From positions 186,001-250,000 of the forward strand of contig NZ_JACYXL010000008.1 in assembly GCF_014842995.1 (NCBI RefSeq): a stretch of 64,000 nt of DNA. Reading direction: 5' to 3'. The number at the start of each line of letters is the position of its first letter. The first letter of the stretch is position 1. The position numbers and the translations under genes are program-made. A model generated the notes under the pieces. It saw nothing but the letters and a program-made list of their open reading frames with translations. It made no database searches and had not been told where the DNA came from. Below, piece by piece: positions 1 to 7,907 of the stretch. The stretch is from Rhodanobacter sp. 7MK24. GTDB taxonomy: Bacteria > Pseudomonadota > Gammaproteobacteria > Xanthomonadales > Rhodanobacteraceae.

Positions 1-396
1 GCTGGTTGAGAGTGAAAGAGGGTGTTTCGAACGCCGCATGGATGCTGCCATTCGCGCGTCGCATGGAAATGACAAAGCGCCGCTGTCGACGGTCATGTTT
101 GAAACAAGGGTTTGTTCGGAGAGATGCGTGCAGGGAGTGCTGGTGCGCTGCGTGCGCGTCGATGCGTTGCGCTGTCCAAGCACTGCGATATCCATTCGTG
201 CATCCATTCCAAAGAATCCAAAGCCATTCGCATCCGAGCAGCCGACGCAGCGTGGTGCGCCGTGCGGGCATGTGCCGAGCTGGGTTAGTCGACGAATCCC
301 CTGATGGCATATGAAGCCGCTACATTCGCGGATGCTGTCACGCCACTCGCGCGTGTTTCGTCGAATGCATCCCAAAACTGTGCGCCGTGCATGTTA

Positions 397-410
397 GTTC
401 GTGCACGAAC
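397..410. promoter_or_regulatory. Perfect 14-bp palindrome, candidate operator
   Basis: GTTCGTGCACGAAC reads identically on both strands. It lies in the non-coding, low-G+C left edge. The size and symmetry suit a dimeric repressor site, but no promoter or target gene can be named, so the regulatory role is only an inference. Confidence 0.3.
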
Positions 411-431
411 AGGGGCATGTAAGAAGATGCA

Positions 432-459
432 CTGAAAAGTGCGTCGGGTTGCGCCGACG
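432..459 (-). terminator. Possible terminator of lpoA-yraN
   Basis: On the minus strand, 26 bases past the yraN stop, a 6-bp stem (CGTCGG/CCGACG, 442-447 with 454-459) is followed within a few bases by TTTT. The stem is short and the U-run is only four bases, so termination strength is uncertain. Confidence 0.4.
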
Positions 460-485
460 TTATGTAGTCCGTTACCTACGCAGCG

Positions 486-839
486 TCATGCTTCGAATGC
501 GCCACGCAGCCACTGCATACGTGCATCCGCTTCGGGGCCGTCGTATCCGACCACGTCGAAGCGGCAGGGCCGGTGAGCGTGTTGCGAGTGAGCAGCCAGC
601 CAGAGTTGAGCAGTGCGGATCAGCTTGTCCTGCTTGCTGCGGGTGACTGAGGCCAGCGCGTTGCCGTGGCCTGCGCGTATGCGATAACGCACTTCGACAA
701 AGACCACCACATCGCGATCCAGCATCACCAGATCGAGCTCGCCGAGACGGGTGGTGTAGTTGCGGGCGAGCACCTCGAGGCCGGCGCGCTCGAGCTCGGC
801 ACTGGCGCGTTGCTCGAAGGCGGCGCCGGTGCTGCGCAT
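486..839 (-). CDS. yraN: YraN/UPF0102 family nuclease-fold protein
   Basis: 117 residues, the usual length for UPF0102. The family has a restriction-endonuclease-like fold; its cellular role is not settled. Visible motifs are GELDLV at residues 33-38 and VFVEVR at 46-51, matching the family's conserved acidic and E-x-R positions, with a later Lys (SKQDKL) in the usual place. It follows lpoA, and its ATG shares one base with the lpoA TGA, so it is probably translationally coupled. The lpoA-yraN pairing divergent from rsmI is common in gammaproteobacteria, where it marks an envelope and housekeeping neighbourhood. Assignment to the family is secure; function is not. Confidence 0.9.
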   Translation of the reverse strand: MRSTGAAFEQRASAELERAGLEVLARNYTTRLGELDLVMLDRDVVVFVEVRYRIRAGHGNALASVTRSKQDKLIRTAQLWLAAHSQHAHRPCRFDVVGYDGPEADARMQWLRGAFEA

Positions 840-2710
840 CAGTTGCTGGTTGAAGAAGCCGCCGCGGGTTGCACGCTGCTGCTGGCCGGCGCGGGGGCGC
901 TGCCGGACGATGCGGGCAGATCGTCCAATTGCAGGCTGCCGCTGAGCGGGCGGGCCACGCCGTTCTCGAATTTCGCCCAGGTCAGCACGCGGCGGATGCG
1001 GCCGAACTGGTCGGCGGTGAGCTGGCCGGAGGCGCCGGGGAGATAGCTGCCTGGATGGTCACGCAGCCAATCGAGATAAGGCACGAGATTCCACGCATCC
1101 ATACCGAACGCGAACAGCCGCGCGTTGGCGTCGCGTGCGGAGGGCAACTGGGTGGCAATGTCGTCGTGGCTGGGCAGGCCGGGCTGGGCGTTGAACAGCC
1201 ACGGGGCGTCGCAGAATTCCACGCCGTTGAGATCGCCATCGGCGGTGGGATTGTCACTGCCGGCGTAGATGTGCGAGGTGCCAAATACTGGCAACGTGAT
1301 CTTGGCGATTTGCAATTGCGGCATCAGCAGGCGCGCCTGGCTGGGGCGCATGCTGATGAAGAGACCGGTATCGCTGTCTGCGCCGGCCATGTTGAGCTGG
1401 CTGATCGTGTTGGTGTAATCCGTGTCGGTGGCGGGTACGGTGGCCATGCCGAGCACGTTGCCGCCGCGGGCGAGGAATTCGGCCTTGAAGGCGTTGGCCG
1501 CACGCTGGGCGAAGTCGTCGCTGGAGATCGCTACGTAGGCCCGGTGCAGGCCGCGGTCGACCATGTGGTCGGCTGCCTGGGCGCCTTCGGTTTCCGGCAG
1601 CAGGCCGAATTCGCTGGTGCCGCTGGACGGGGGTTGCTTGTTGTCCGGGTGGTTCAGTGCCAGCACCGGCACTGGCAGCAAGGACTGGGCGAACAACGCG
1701 GCTACTGCGCCGCGAGTAAGCGGGCCGACCACCAGTTGGGCGCCGTCCTTGGTGGCCTGCTGATAAGCCTCGGTTGCACCATCGGTATTGCCTCGGGTGT
1801 CATAGATGCGCACCGAGGCGCGAGGTGCATGGGTGCGTGCGGCCTCCGCATAGGCGGCGAAGAAGCCTTCGAGGATGGTGTTGCCGGCGGCGGCGTAGGG
1901 GCCGCTTTGCGGCAGCAACAGGGCTATGCGGGCGGGCATTTTGTAGCCCTCCCGGACATCGGCGTTGGCGCCCGGCAACAAGGTGCCTACCGGCTGCTGC
2001 AGCGATGGCGTGGGTTGTGCGACTGCGATGCCGTGTTGGCTCAGCGCCTCGTTCGTCCACGGCAACATGCGGTCGCCCGCCTGCATCGCGGCAGCGCGTT
2101 GCTTGAGGGTGGCTACGTCAAGCTGGGCGAGTTCGGCGAGAACCAGCTTGCGGTTTTCCGAGCGGTCGAGTCCTTGCAGGTGATCGTCCATCTGCACACG
2201 GGTGCGCGCAGCACCCCAGTGGTCGCCGGTGGCCGCCTGTGCGCGGGCGCGCAGTTCGTACAGGCGCAGTTGCAGCGCTTCCGGCACGGCGACGGTGGGT
2301 TGCGTGGTGAGCCGCAGTGCGGCAGCGGCATCGTGGTGGTGCAACGCGAGATCGGCACGCAGCAGGTCGAAGCGCATGGCGTCGTCGCCTTGCAGGTTTT
2401 CGCGCTTGATCTGCGCAAGCGTGGGCGCGGCGGTGTCGATGCGGCCTTCCTCGCGCCAGGCCTCGGCAGCCAGCAGGCGATAATGGTCGGCATGGCCGCC
2501 GTATTGGGAGGCAAGCGTGAGATAAGCCTGCGCGGCTTGGTCGAACTGGCCTTGACGCGCCAGCGACGCGGCGCTGTCCGTGGCGGCGGTTTCGGCGGGC
2601 GACGGCTTGGTGTTGCCAGGGACGCAACTGCTCAGAACCAGCGTGCCGGCAAGCAGCAGGACGGAGGCGAGGGCCGGCAGGGACTGTCGGGTGACGGGGC
2701 GCAGGCGCAT
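839..2710 (-). CDS. lpoA: LpoA, lipoprotein activator of penicillin-binding protein
   Basis: 623 residues from the chosen ATG, close to known LpoA lengths. LpoA is an outer-membrane lipoprotein that reaches through the periplasm to activate PBP1a peptidoglycan synthesis. The start at 2710 is preferred because it gives a short basic n-region, a hydrophobic core and a lipobox ending LSSC, with Cys29 as the lipidated residue; an upstream in-frame start at 2794 would bury the signal. Residues about 40-240 are helical repeats, and the rest resembles a periplasmic-binding-protein fold (for example VVGPLTRGAVAALF). It is transcribed divergently from rsmI and overlaps yraN by one base. Sequence divergence from E. 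coli LpoA is high, as expected outside Enterobacterales. Confidence 0.88.
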   Translation of the reverse strand: MRLRPVTRQSLPALASVLLLAGTLVLSSCVPGNTKPSPAETAATDSAASLARQGQFDQAAQAYLTLASQYGGHADHYRLLAAEAWREEGRIDTAAPTLAQIKRENLQGDDAMRFDLLRADLALHHHDAAAALRLTTQPTVAVPEALQLRLYELRARAQAATGDHWGAARTRVQMDDHLQGLDRSENRKLVLAELAQLDVATLKQRAAAMQAGDRMLPWTNEALSQHGIAVAQPTPSLQQPVGTLLPGANADVREGYKMPARIALLLPQSGPYAAAGNTILEGFFAAYAEAARTHAPRASVRIYDTRGNTDGATEAYQQATKDGAQLVVGPLTRGAVAALFAQSLLPVPVLALNHPDNKQPPSSGTSEFGLLPETEGAQAADHMVDRGLHRAYVAISSDDFAQRAANAFKAEFLARGGNVLGMATVPATDTDYTNTISQLNMAGADSDTGLFISMRPSQARLLMPQLQIAKITLPVFGTSHIYAGSDNPTADGDLNGVEFCDAPWLFNAQPGLPSHDDIATQLPSARDANARLFAFGMDAWNLVPYLDWLRDHPGSYLPGASGQLTADQFGRIRRVLTWAKFENGVARPLSGSLQLDDLPASSGSAPAPASSSVQPAAASSTSN

Positions 2711-2787
2711 CTGGACTCTCAATGTCGGCATGTTTGCGTCGAGTGTGAGCGATGATAGCCCATCGTTTCCGTGACCCGGTCTTGCAC

Positions 2788-3615
2788 ATGCCACCTATCC
2801 AACCCGGCTGCCTGTGGGTAGTCGCCACGCCGATCGGCCATCGCGAGGATTTCTCTGCGCGCGCCATCGCCACGCTGCGCGAGGTGGCGGTGATCGCCGC
2901 CGAGGACACTCGCCACAGCAAGCCGCTGCTGCTCCACCACAACATCGCCACGCCGCTGCTTGCCTTGCATGAGCACAACGAGCGCGAAGTAGTAGACGCC
3001 ATCGTGAGGCGATTGCAGGGCGGCGAATCGGTGGCGCTGATTTCCGATGCGGGCACGCCGTTGATTTCCGATCCGGGTTTTCGGCTGGTGCGTGCGGCGC
3101 GGGCGGCCGGTGTGCGTTGTGCGCCGGTGCCAGGTGCCTGTGCGGCAATTGCCGCGTTGTCGGTGGCGGGATTGCCCAGCGATCGGTTCGTGTTCGAAGG
3201 TTTCCTGCCGCCGAAATCTGCGGCGCGGCGTACACGCCTGCAGGAGTTGGCAGCTGAACCGCGCACCTTGATCTTTTACGAATCCTCGCATCGCGTGGCG
3301 GAGAGCCTTGCCGACATGCGTGCGGTATTCGGTGATGAGCGCGAGGCGGTACTGGCGCGCGAACTCACCAAGATGTTCGAGACGGTGATCGATCAGCCGC
3401 TGGCGCGGCTGGCCGAACGCGTGGCAAGCGATCCCGACCAGCAGCGCGGCGAGTGCGTGATCCTCGTTGCCGGTCGTGGCGAGGAGGCCGATGCGAAGCT
3501 GGCCGAAGGCCGGCGCATCTTTGCGATCCTGCGCGAGGAATTGCCGCCGGCCAAGGCGGCGAAGTTGGCCGCGGCGATCAGCGGCGCGGCGCGCAAGGCC
3601 TTGTATGAATCGTGA
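2788..3615 (+). CDS. rsmI: RsmI, 16S rRNA C1402 ribose 2'-O-methyltransferase
   Basis: 275 residues. RsmI uses S-adenosylmethionine to 2'-O-methylate C1402 in the decoding centre of 16S rRNA. The sequence opens with LWVVATPIGH (residues 9-18), followed by AAEDTRHSK and the SAM-binding loop LISDAGTPLISDPG at 84-97, then the PGACAAIAALSVAGLP and FEGFLPPKSAARR motifs that define the family. The ATG at 2788 places the conserved VATPIG at the normal distance from the N-terminus; an upstream in-frame start at 2752 would add 12 residues and cannot be excluded. It diverges from lpoA and precedes the RNase P RNA gene. Confidence 0.95.
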   Translation: MPPIQPGCLWVVATPIGHREDFSARAIATLREVAVIAAEDTRHSKPLLLHHNIATPLLALHEHNEREVVDAIVRRLQGGESVALISDAGTPLISDPGFRLVRAARAAGVRCAPVPGACAAIAALSVAGLPSDRFVFEGFLPPKSAARRTRLQELAAEPRTLIFYESSHRVAESLADMRAVFGDEREAVLARELTKMFETVIDQPLARLAERVASDPDQQRGECVILVAGRGEEADAKLAEGRRIFAILREELPPAKAAKLAAAISGAARKALYES

Positions 3616-3629
3616 TGGCGCGTGCGAGC

Positions 3630-3663
3630 GGGCTTTTCCGCTTCCTGCCCGCTACAATGAGCA

Positions 3664-3664
<1 letters not shown>
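3630..3664 (+). promoter_or_regulatory. Predicted rnpB promoter
   Basis: A near-consensus -10 element, TACAAT, lies at 3653-3658, six bases before the expected 5' end of RNase P RNA (3664). No good -35 is visible about 17 bases upstream, where the sequence is G-rich (GGCTTT). The position relative to the RNA end is the main support. Confidence 0.55.
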
Positions 3665-4026
<362 letters not shown>

Positions 4027-4038
4027 CTTTCCCTTGCT

Positions 4039-4071
4039 GCCCGTCCCGACGCGATATGCGCCGGGGCGGGC
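4039..4071 (+). other. GC-rich hairpin downstream of rnpB
   Basis: GCCCGTCCCG and CGGGGCGGGC pair over 10 bp (one G-U) around a 12- to 13-base loop, 12 bases past the rnpB 3' end. No T-run follows, so it is not a standard terminator; it could protect or define the RNase P RNA 3' end. Confidence 0.4.
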
Positions 4072-4276
4072 CTGCGGGTGCGCGGTGCGGCAGCGTGAAT
4101 GCTTGTTCATCCCGTTGCCGCCATGGCGGCCGTTGCGGATGGTTTTCGGGCTCTATGTGTCGAGTGTGTTGCGGAAAAACCTCCCTGCATTCAAACACCT
4201 TGATGGTGTTCCTCAGAAAGTGCTGGAAACACAGTCATAACTTCGCCTTTCTCATTGATTCACAAGCAAAAATCCC

Positions 4277-4340
4277 TTGACAGTCTCACAGGGCGAGACT
4301 ATCGTGGATTTCAGTGTGAAATCGTGGGTAATCGTGGAGT
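4277..4340 (+). promoter_or_regulatory. mraZ/dcw promoter with 10-bp-spaced MraZ boxes
   Basis: A consensus -35 TTGACA (4277-4282) and a -10-like TATCGT (4300-4305) are 17 bases apart. From 4301 onward the sequence repeats with a strict 10-bp period: ATCGTGGATT, TCAGTGTGAA, ATCGTGGGTA, ATCGTGGAGT (starts at 4301, 4311, 4321, 4331). Tandem GTGG(G) boxes with 10-bp spacing are the known binding pattern of MraZ, which represses its own operon in E. coli. The boxes cover the -10 and transcription start, so autorepression of the whole division cluster is the natural reading. The second box is degenerate. Confidence 0.8.
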
Positions 4341-4346
4341 CTGTTC

Positions 4347-4793
4347 GTGTTCCAAGGCGAGACTGCCATCACCGTTGACGACAAGGGCCGCCTGGCCATT
4401 CCGACCGCTTACCGCGAGTTGGTGGTTGGCGCCTGCGCGAATCGGCTGGTGGTCACCTACAACCCGTTCGAGCTGGGCTGCCTGTGGCTGTTCCCGCACG
4501 ACGAATGGGAAAAGGTGCGCGATCAGGTCAATGCGTTGCCCAAGGTCAAGGCCGCCCATCGCGACATGCAGATGAAGCTGGTGGGTGCTGCAACCGTCGT
4601 CGAACCCGACGGCGCCGCACGCATCCTGCTGCCGGCCAGTCAGCGTTCGGCGGCGGGCATCGAGAAGAAGGCGGTGCTGTTGGGTATGGGCAACAAGTTC
4701 GAGCTGTGGAGCGAACAGGCCCACCTGGCCAAGATCCGCCAGACCATCGGCGAAGACGACATCACTGACGACATGGCCGCGTTGCAGCTGTAA
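4347..4793 (+). CDS. mraZ: MraZ, dcw cluster transcriptional regulator
   Basis: 148 residues, typical for MraZ. MraZ is a ring-forming DNA-binding protein with two SpoVT/AbrB-like swapped-hairpin modules; it binds tandem boxes ahead of its own gene and represses division genes. The first module begins [19 protein letters not shown] (1-19), and the second contains [14 protein letters not shown] (about 92-105), each carrying the conserved DxKGR-like or RI-x-LP motif. Translation starts at GTG; the first box array ends only a few bases before it. It heads the cluster, 44 bases before rsmH. Confidence 0.95.
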   Translation: MFQGETAITVDDKGRLAIPTAYRELVVGACANRLVVTYNPFELGCLWLFPHDEWEKVRDQVNALPKVKAAHRDMQMKLVGAATVVEPDGAARILLPASQRSAAGIEKKAVLLGMGNKFELWSEQAHLAKIRQTIGEDDITDDMAALQL

Positions 4794-4837
4794 CGCGGCG
4801 TGAAATTTTGCGGACGAACCGGACGGGAGGGTGCGGC

Positions 4838-5773
4838 ATGGCCGAATTGCGGCACATCCCGGTAATGCTGGAAGAAGCGGTGGAGGGCCTTGCCGTGCAG
4901 GCAGGCGGGCGTTATCTGGATGGCACGTTTGGACGCGGCGGTCACGCCCGCGCCGTGCTGTCGCGCCTGGGCCCCGATGGTCGCCTGCTGCTGATGGATC
5001 GCGACCCGCAGGCCGTCGCCGAAGCGCGGAAGTCATTCGCTGCCGAGCCGCGCGTGGCGATCCGCCACGACAACTTCTCGGGCATGGCCGAATGGGACGA
5101 AACAGCCGAAGGGTTGGACGGCGTGCTGCTCGATCTCGGCGTGTCCTCGCCGCAGCTGGACGAAGCCGCACGCGGTTTCAGCTTCATGGCCGATGCTCCG
5201 CTGGACATGCGTATGGATACCAGCCGGGGCGAGAGCGCCGCGGATTTCCTCGCGCATGCCACCGAGCGCGAAATCGCCGATGTGCTGTGGCAGTTCGGCG
5301 AGGAGCGTTTCAGCCGCAAGATCGCCCATGCCATCGTCGAGCGCCGCGCTGAAAATCCCGTCACGCGTACCGGCGAACTTGCCGCGTTGATCGAGCGTGT
5401 GGTGGGTCGACGCGAACCGGGCAAGCATCCGGCCACGCGCAGTTTCCAGGCGCTGCGCATCCGCGTGAACGGAGAGCTGGATGCCGTGCGGCGCGGGCTG
5501 GATGCCGCGTTGTCGCGGCTGAAGCCCGGCGGCCGGCTCGCGGTCATCAGCTTCCACTCGCTGGAAGACCGCATCGTCAAGCAATTCATCCGCGACCATG
5601 GCGGGCGAGTGGTGGGCAGCCGGCGTGGGCCGCCGGTGGTTGCCGCGCCAGCCGAGTTGGTGGCGGTGGGCAAGGCGCAGTTTCCTTCCGATGCCGAGTT
5701 GACGGCGAATCCGCGCGCACGTTCAGCCGTGCTGCGGGTCGCCGAGAAGCTGCCGTTGGCGGAGGGGGCATGA
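4838..5773 (+). CDS. rsmH: RsmH, 16S rRNA N4-methylcytidine(1402) methyltransferase
   Basis: 311 residues. RsmH (MraW) adds the N4-methyl group to C1402 of 16S rRNA, the same nucleotide whose ribose is modified by RsmI, encoded 2 kb upstream. Motifs: HIPVMLEEAVEGL at the N-terminus, the SAM-binding DGTFGRGGHA (about 28-37), DLGVSSPQLDEAARGFSF, and the C-terminal PATRSFQALRIRVN and VISFHSLEDRIVK blocks. The ATG at 4838 is chosen because GGGAGG lies 7 bases before it; an in-frame TTG further up has no ribosome binding site. The stop overlaps the ftsL start as ATGA. Confidence 0.96.
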   Translation: MAELRHIPVMLEEAVEGLAVQAGGRYLDGTFGRGGHARAVLSRLGPDGRLLLMDRDPQAVAEARKSFAAEPRVAIRHDNFSGMAEWDETAEGLDGVLLDLGVSSPQLDEAARGFSFMADAPLDMRMDTSRGESAADFLAHATEREIADVLWQFGEERFSRKIAHAIVERRAENPVTRTGELAALIERVVGRREPGKHPATRSFQALRIRVNGELDAVRRGLDAALSRLKPGGRLAVISFHSLEDRIVKQFIRDHGGRVVGSRRGPPVVAAPAELVAVGKAQFPSDAELTANPRARSAVLRVAEKLPLAEGA

Positions 5774-6042
5774 AGGCGATCCAGGGCATTTTCATGCTTG
5801 CGCTGCTGGCTGCCGTGATCGGCAGCGCCATCAGCGTGGTGTGGGCGCGCCACGAAAGCCGCGTGCTGTTCGTGAAGCTGACCGCGCTGCAGAACCAGCG
5901 CGACGACATGAACATCGAATATGGCCGGCTCGAGCTGGAGCAGGCCACGTTCGCCGAGCCGCGTCGCATCGACGAGGAGGCGCGGCAGCAATTGGGCATG
6001 GTCGATCCGCGACCGCAAGACATCCGGTTGCTGCGCCGATGA
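5770..6042 (+). CDS. ftsL: FtsL, cell division protein
   Basis: 90 residues, typical of FtsL. FtsL is a bitopic inner-membrane protein that, with FtsB and FtsQ, activates septal synthesis by FtsW-FtsI. One transmembrane helix spans about residues 5-24. A heptad-like periplasmic coiled coil follows (FVKLTALQNQRDDMNIEYGRL), then a short tail with the family's EEARQQLGM segment. Both ends overlap neighbours by ATGA (rsmH upstream, ftsI downstream), so it depends on translational coupling. Identification rests on position plus topology, since FtsL is weakly conserved. Confidence 0.92.
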   Translation: MKAIQGIFMLALLAAVIGSAISVVWARHESRVLFVKLTALQNQRDDMNIEYGRLELEQATFAEPRRIDEEARQQLGMVDPRPQDIRLLRR

Positions 6043-7907
6043 TGAAGTGGCGAGACCGCATCCGTCCGCAACCGCAGCGCGCCAAGTCGTCGCGTAGCCG
6101 GCGCCGCGGCGCCGGCTCCAGTGCGCGCAAGCGCATGGTGCTGGTGGTGGCTGTGCTTGGCCTGATTTCGCTGGGTCTGGTGGCGCGCGCGTTCGACCTG
6201 CAAGTTGTGCGCAAGCAGTTCTACCAGAAGCAGGGCGATGCGCGCTTCCTGCGCGAGATGCCGATTGCGGTGTCGCGCGGCACCATCTTCGACCGCAATG
6301 GCGAGCCGCTGGCAGTGTCCACGCCGGTCACCTCGATCTGGGCCAATCCGGCCGAACTGCTGGCGAACGCGGATCGCATCCCCGCGCTGGCGAAGGCGTT
6401 GGGCGGCGATCCGCAGCAGATCGAGCAATACCTCGAGCAGCGCTCCGATCGCGAGTTCGTCTACCTGCGCCGGCAGATGCCGCCGGAGGCGGCGCAGGCC
6501 GTGCTCGACCTCGACATCCCGGGCGTCAACAGCCAGCGCGAGTTCAAGCGCTTCTATCCGTCGGGCGAGGTCACCGCACACGTCATCGGCGTCACCAATA
6601 TCGACGACCACGGCCAGGAAGGCCTTGAACTGGCCTACGACGACTGGCTCGCCGGCAAGCCCGGTGCCAAACGCGTGATCCGCGACGGCAAGGGTCACGA
6701 AGTGGCGGAGTTAGAGCAGGTGCGCGCACCCAAACCGGGGCAAAACCTCACGCTCAGCATCGACCGCGGCATCCAGTTCCTTGCCTACAACGAGCTAAAG
6801 AACACGCTGGAAAAATACAGCGCGGCTTCCGGCTCGATGGTGGTGATGGACGTGCACACCGGCGAGATCCTGGCGATGGCCAGCCTCCCGACCTACAACC
6901 CGAACGCACTGGCCGGCAGCAAGCCGGTGCAGCGACGCAACCGCGCGGCGACCGACGTGGTGGAGCCCGGCTCCACGATGAAGGCGTTCACCCTGGCGGC
7001 GGCGCTGTCCAGCGGCAAATACACGCCGACCAGCCCGGCCATCGAGACCGGCAACGGCCATTGGTTTTTCTACGGCCACGATATCCACGACGACGACCCG
7101 AACGGAACGCTCACGCCTACCGGCGTACTGACGCGTTCCAGCAACGTGGGCGCGGCGAAGATCGCGATGACGCTAGACACGTCGCTGATGTACAACACCT
7201 ATCGCGCCTTCGGCTTCGGCAGCAGCACAGGCAGCGGCTTTCCGGGCGAATCATCGGGTCTGCTGCGCGTCGGCCGTGACTGGCGACCGCTGGAAAAGGC
7301 CATCATGGCCTACGGCTACGGCCTCAACGTCACGCCGCTGCAGTTGGCCACTGGCTACGCGACGATCGCCGACGGTGGCGTGATGCACACGCCCACGTTC
7401 ATCAAGGGCGACGACAGCCCGGGCAAGCAGATCATCTCGCCGCAGGTGGCGCACGAGCTGGTGAGCATGCTGGAGACGGTAACCGGACCCAACAGCACCG
7501 GCGCGAATGCGCGCATCGCGAACTACAGCGTGGCCGGCAAGACCGGCACTTCGCACCAGGCGATCGCCGGTGGTTACTCCAAAGATACCTACAACTCCTT
7601 GTTCGCCGGCATCGTGCCTGCCAGCGATCCGCAACTGGTGGCCGTGGTGGTGGTCAACGGCACCACCAGGGGTGGCTACTTCGGTGGCACCGTGTCGGCG
7701 CCGGTGTTTTCCGCGGTAATGGGTGGGGCCGTGCGCCTGCTCGACATTCCGCCAGACAACATCGGACGCTGGTATGTGGGTGGCCCGCTGCAGGGCAATG
7801 GCGGCCTGGTCGGCAGCCAGACGCCGCCACCGCAACCTTCGGCTAACGACGCGCCAGTGCACGAGGCGCCGGTCGACGAAGCGCCGTCGGAAGGAGACGC
7901 GCCATGA
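6039..7907 (+). CDS. ftsI: FtsI (PBP3), septal peptidoglycan transpeptidase
   Basis: 622 residues, a class B penicillin-binding protein that cross-links septal peptidoglycan with FtsW. A basic cytoplasmic N-terminus (rich in Arg/Ser) is followed by a transmembrane helix at about 33-53 and the PBP dimerisation domain (RGTIFDRNGEPLAVS). The transpeptidase motifs are intact: STMK with catalytic Ser312, SSN at 367-369, and KTGT beginning at Lys501. The C-terminus carries a Pro/Glu/Asp-rich tail after about residue 590, longer than in E. coli, where a processed tail is known. The ATG at 6039 overlaps the ftsL stop; a second ATG follows directly at 6042. Confidence 0.96.
   Translation: MMKWRDRIRPQPQRAKSSRSRRRGAGSSARKRMVLVVAVLGLISLGLVARAFDLQVVRKQFYQKQGDARFLREMPIAVSRGTIFDRNGEPLAVSTPVTSIWANPAELLANADRIPALAKALGGDPQQIEQYLEQRSDREFVYLRRQMPPEAAQAVLDLDIPGVNSQREFKRFYPSGEVTAHVIGVTNIDDHGQEGLELAYDDWLAGKPGAKRVIRDGKGHEVAELEQVRAPKPGQNLTLSIDRGIQFLAYNELKNTLEKYSAASGSMVVMDVHTGEILAMASLPTYNPNALAGSKPVQRRNRAATDVVEPGSTMKAFTLAAALSSGKYTPTSPAIETGNGHWFFYGHDIHDDDPNGTLTPTGVLTRSSNVGAAKIAMTLDTSLMYNTYRAFGFGSSTGSGFPGESSGLLRVGRDWRPLEKAIMAYGYGLNVTPLQLATGYATIADGGVMHTPTFIKGDDSPGKQIISPQVAHELVSMLETVTGPNSTGANARIANYSVAGKTGTSHQAIAGGYSKDTYNSLFAGIVPASDPQLVAVVVVNGTTRGGYFGGTVSAPVFSAVMGGAVRLLDIPPDNIGRWYVGGPLQGNGGLVGSQTPPPQPSANDAPVHEAPVDEAPSEGDAP

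Larger units (their letters stand above)
1..485. other. Gene-free left edge, low G+C
   Basis: No recognisable gene. The G+C content drops to about half between 180 and 420, well below the neighbouring genes, and the reading frames that stay open on the plus strand have Arg/Cys-rich compositions unlike a real protein. The stretch holds a perfect 14-bp palindrome (397-410) and a hairpin just behind yraN (442-459), listed separately. It may contain the promoter of a gene leaving the window to the left, but no start could be supported. Confidence 0.5.

Noticed and set aside
1-39. Possible start of a minus-strand gene at position 39 leaving the window
   Set aside because: Only 13 codons are visible, without a ribosome binding site or recognisable protein start.
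869-2755. A 628-codon plus-strand open frame over lpoA
   Set aside because: LpoA on the other strand has a lipobox and family motifs; the plus-strand frame has none.
4039-4071. Rho-independent terminator of rnpB
   Set aside because: The hairpin is strong but has no T-run after it, so it is listed only as a structure.
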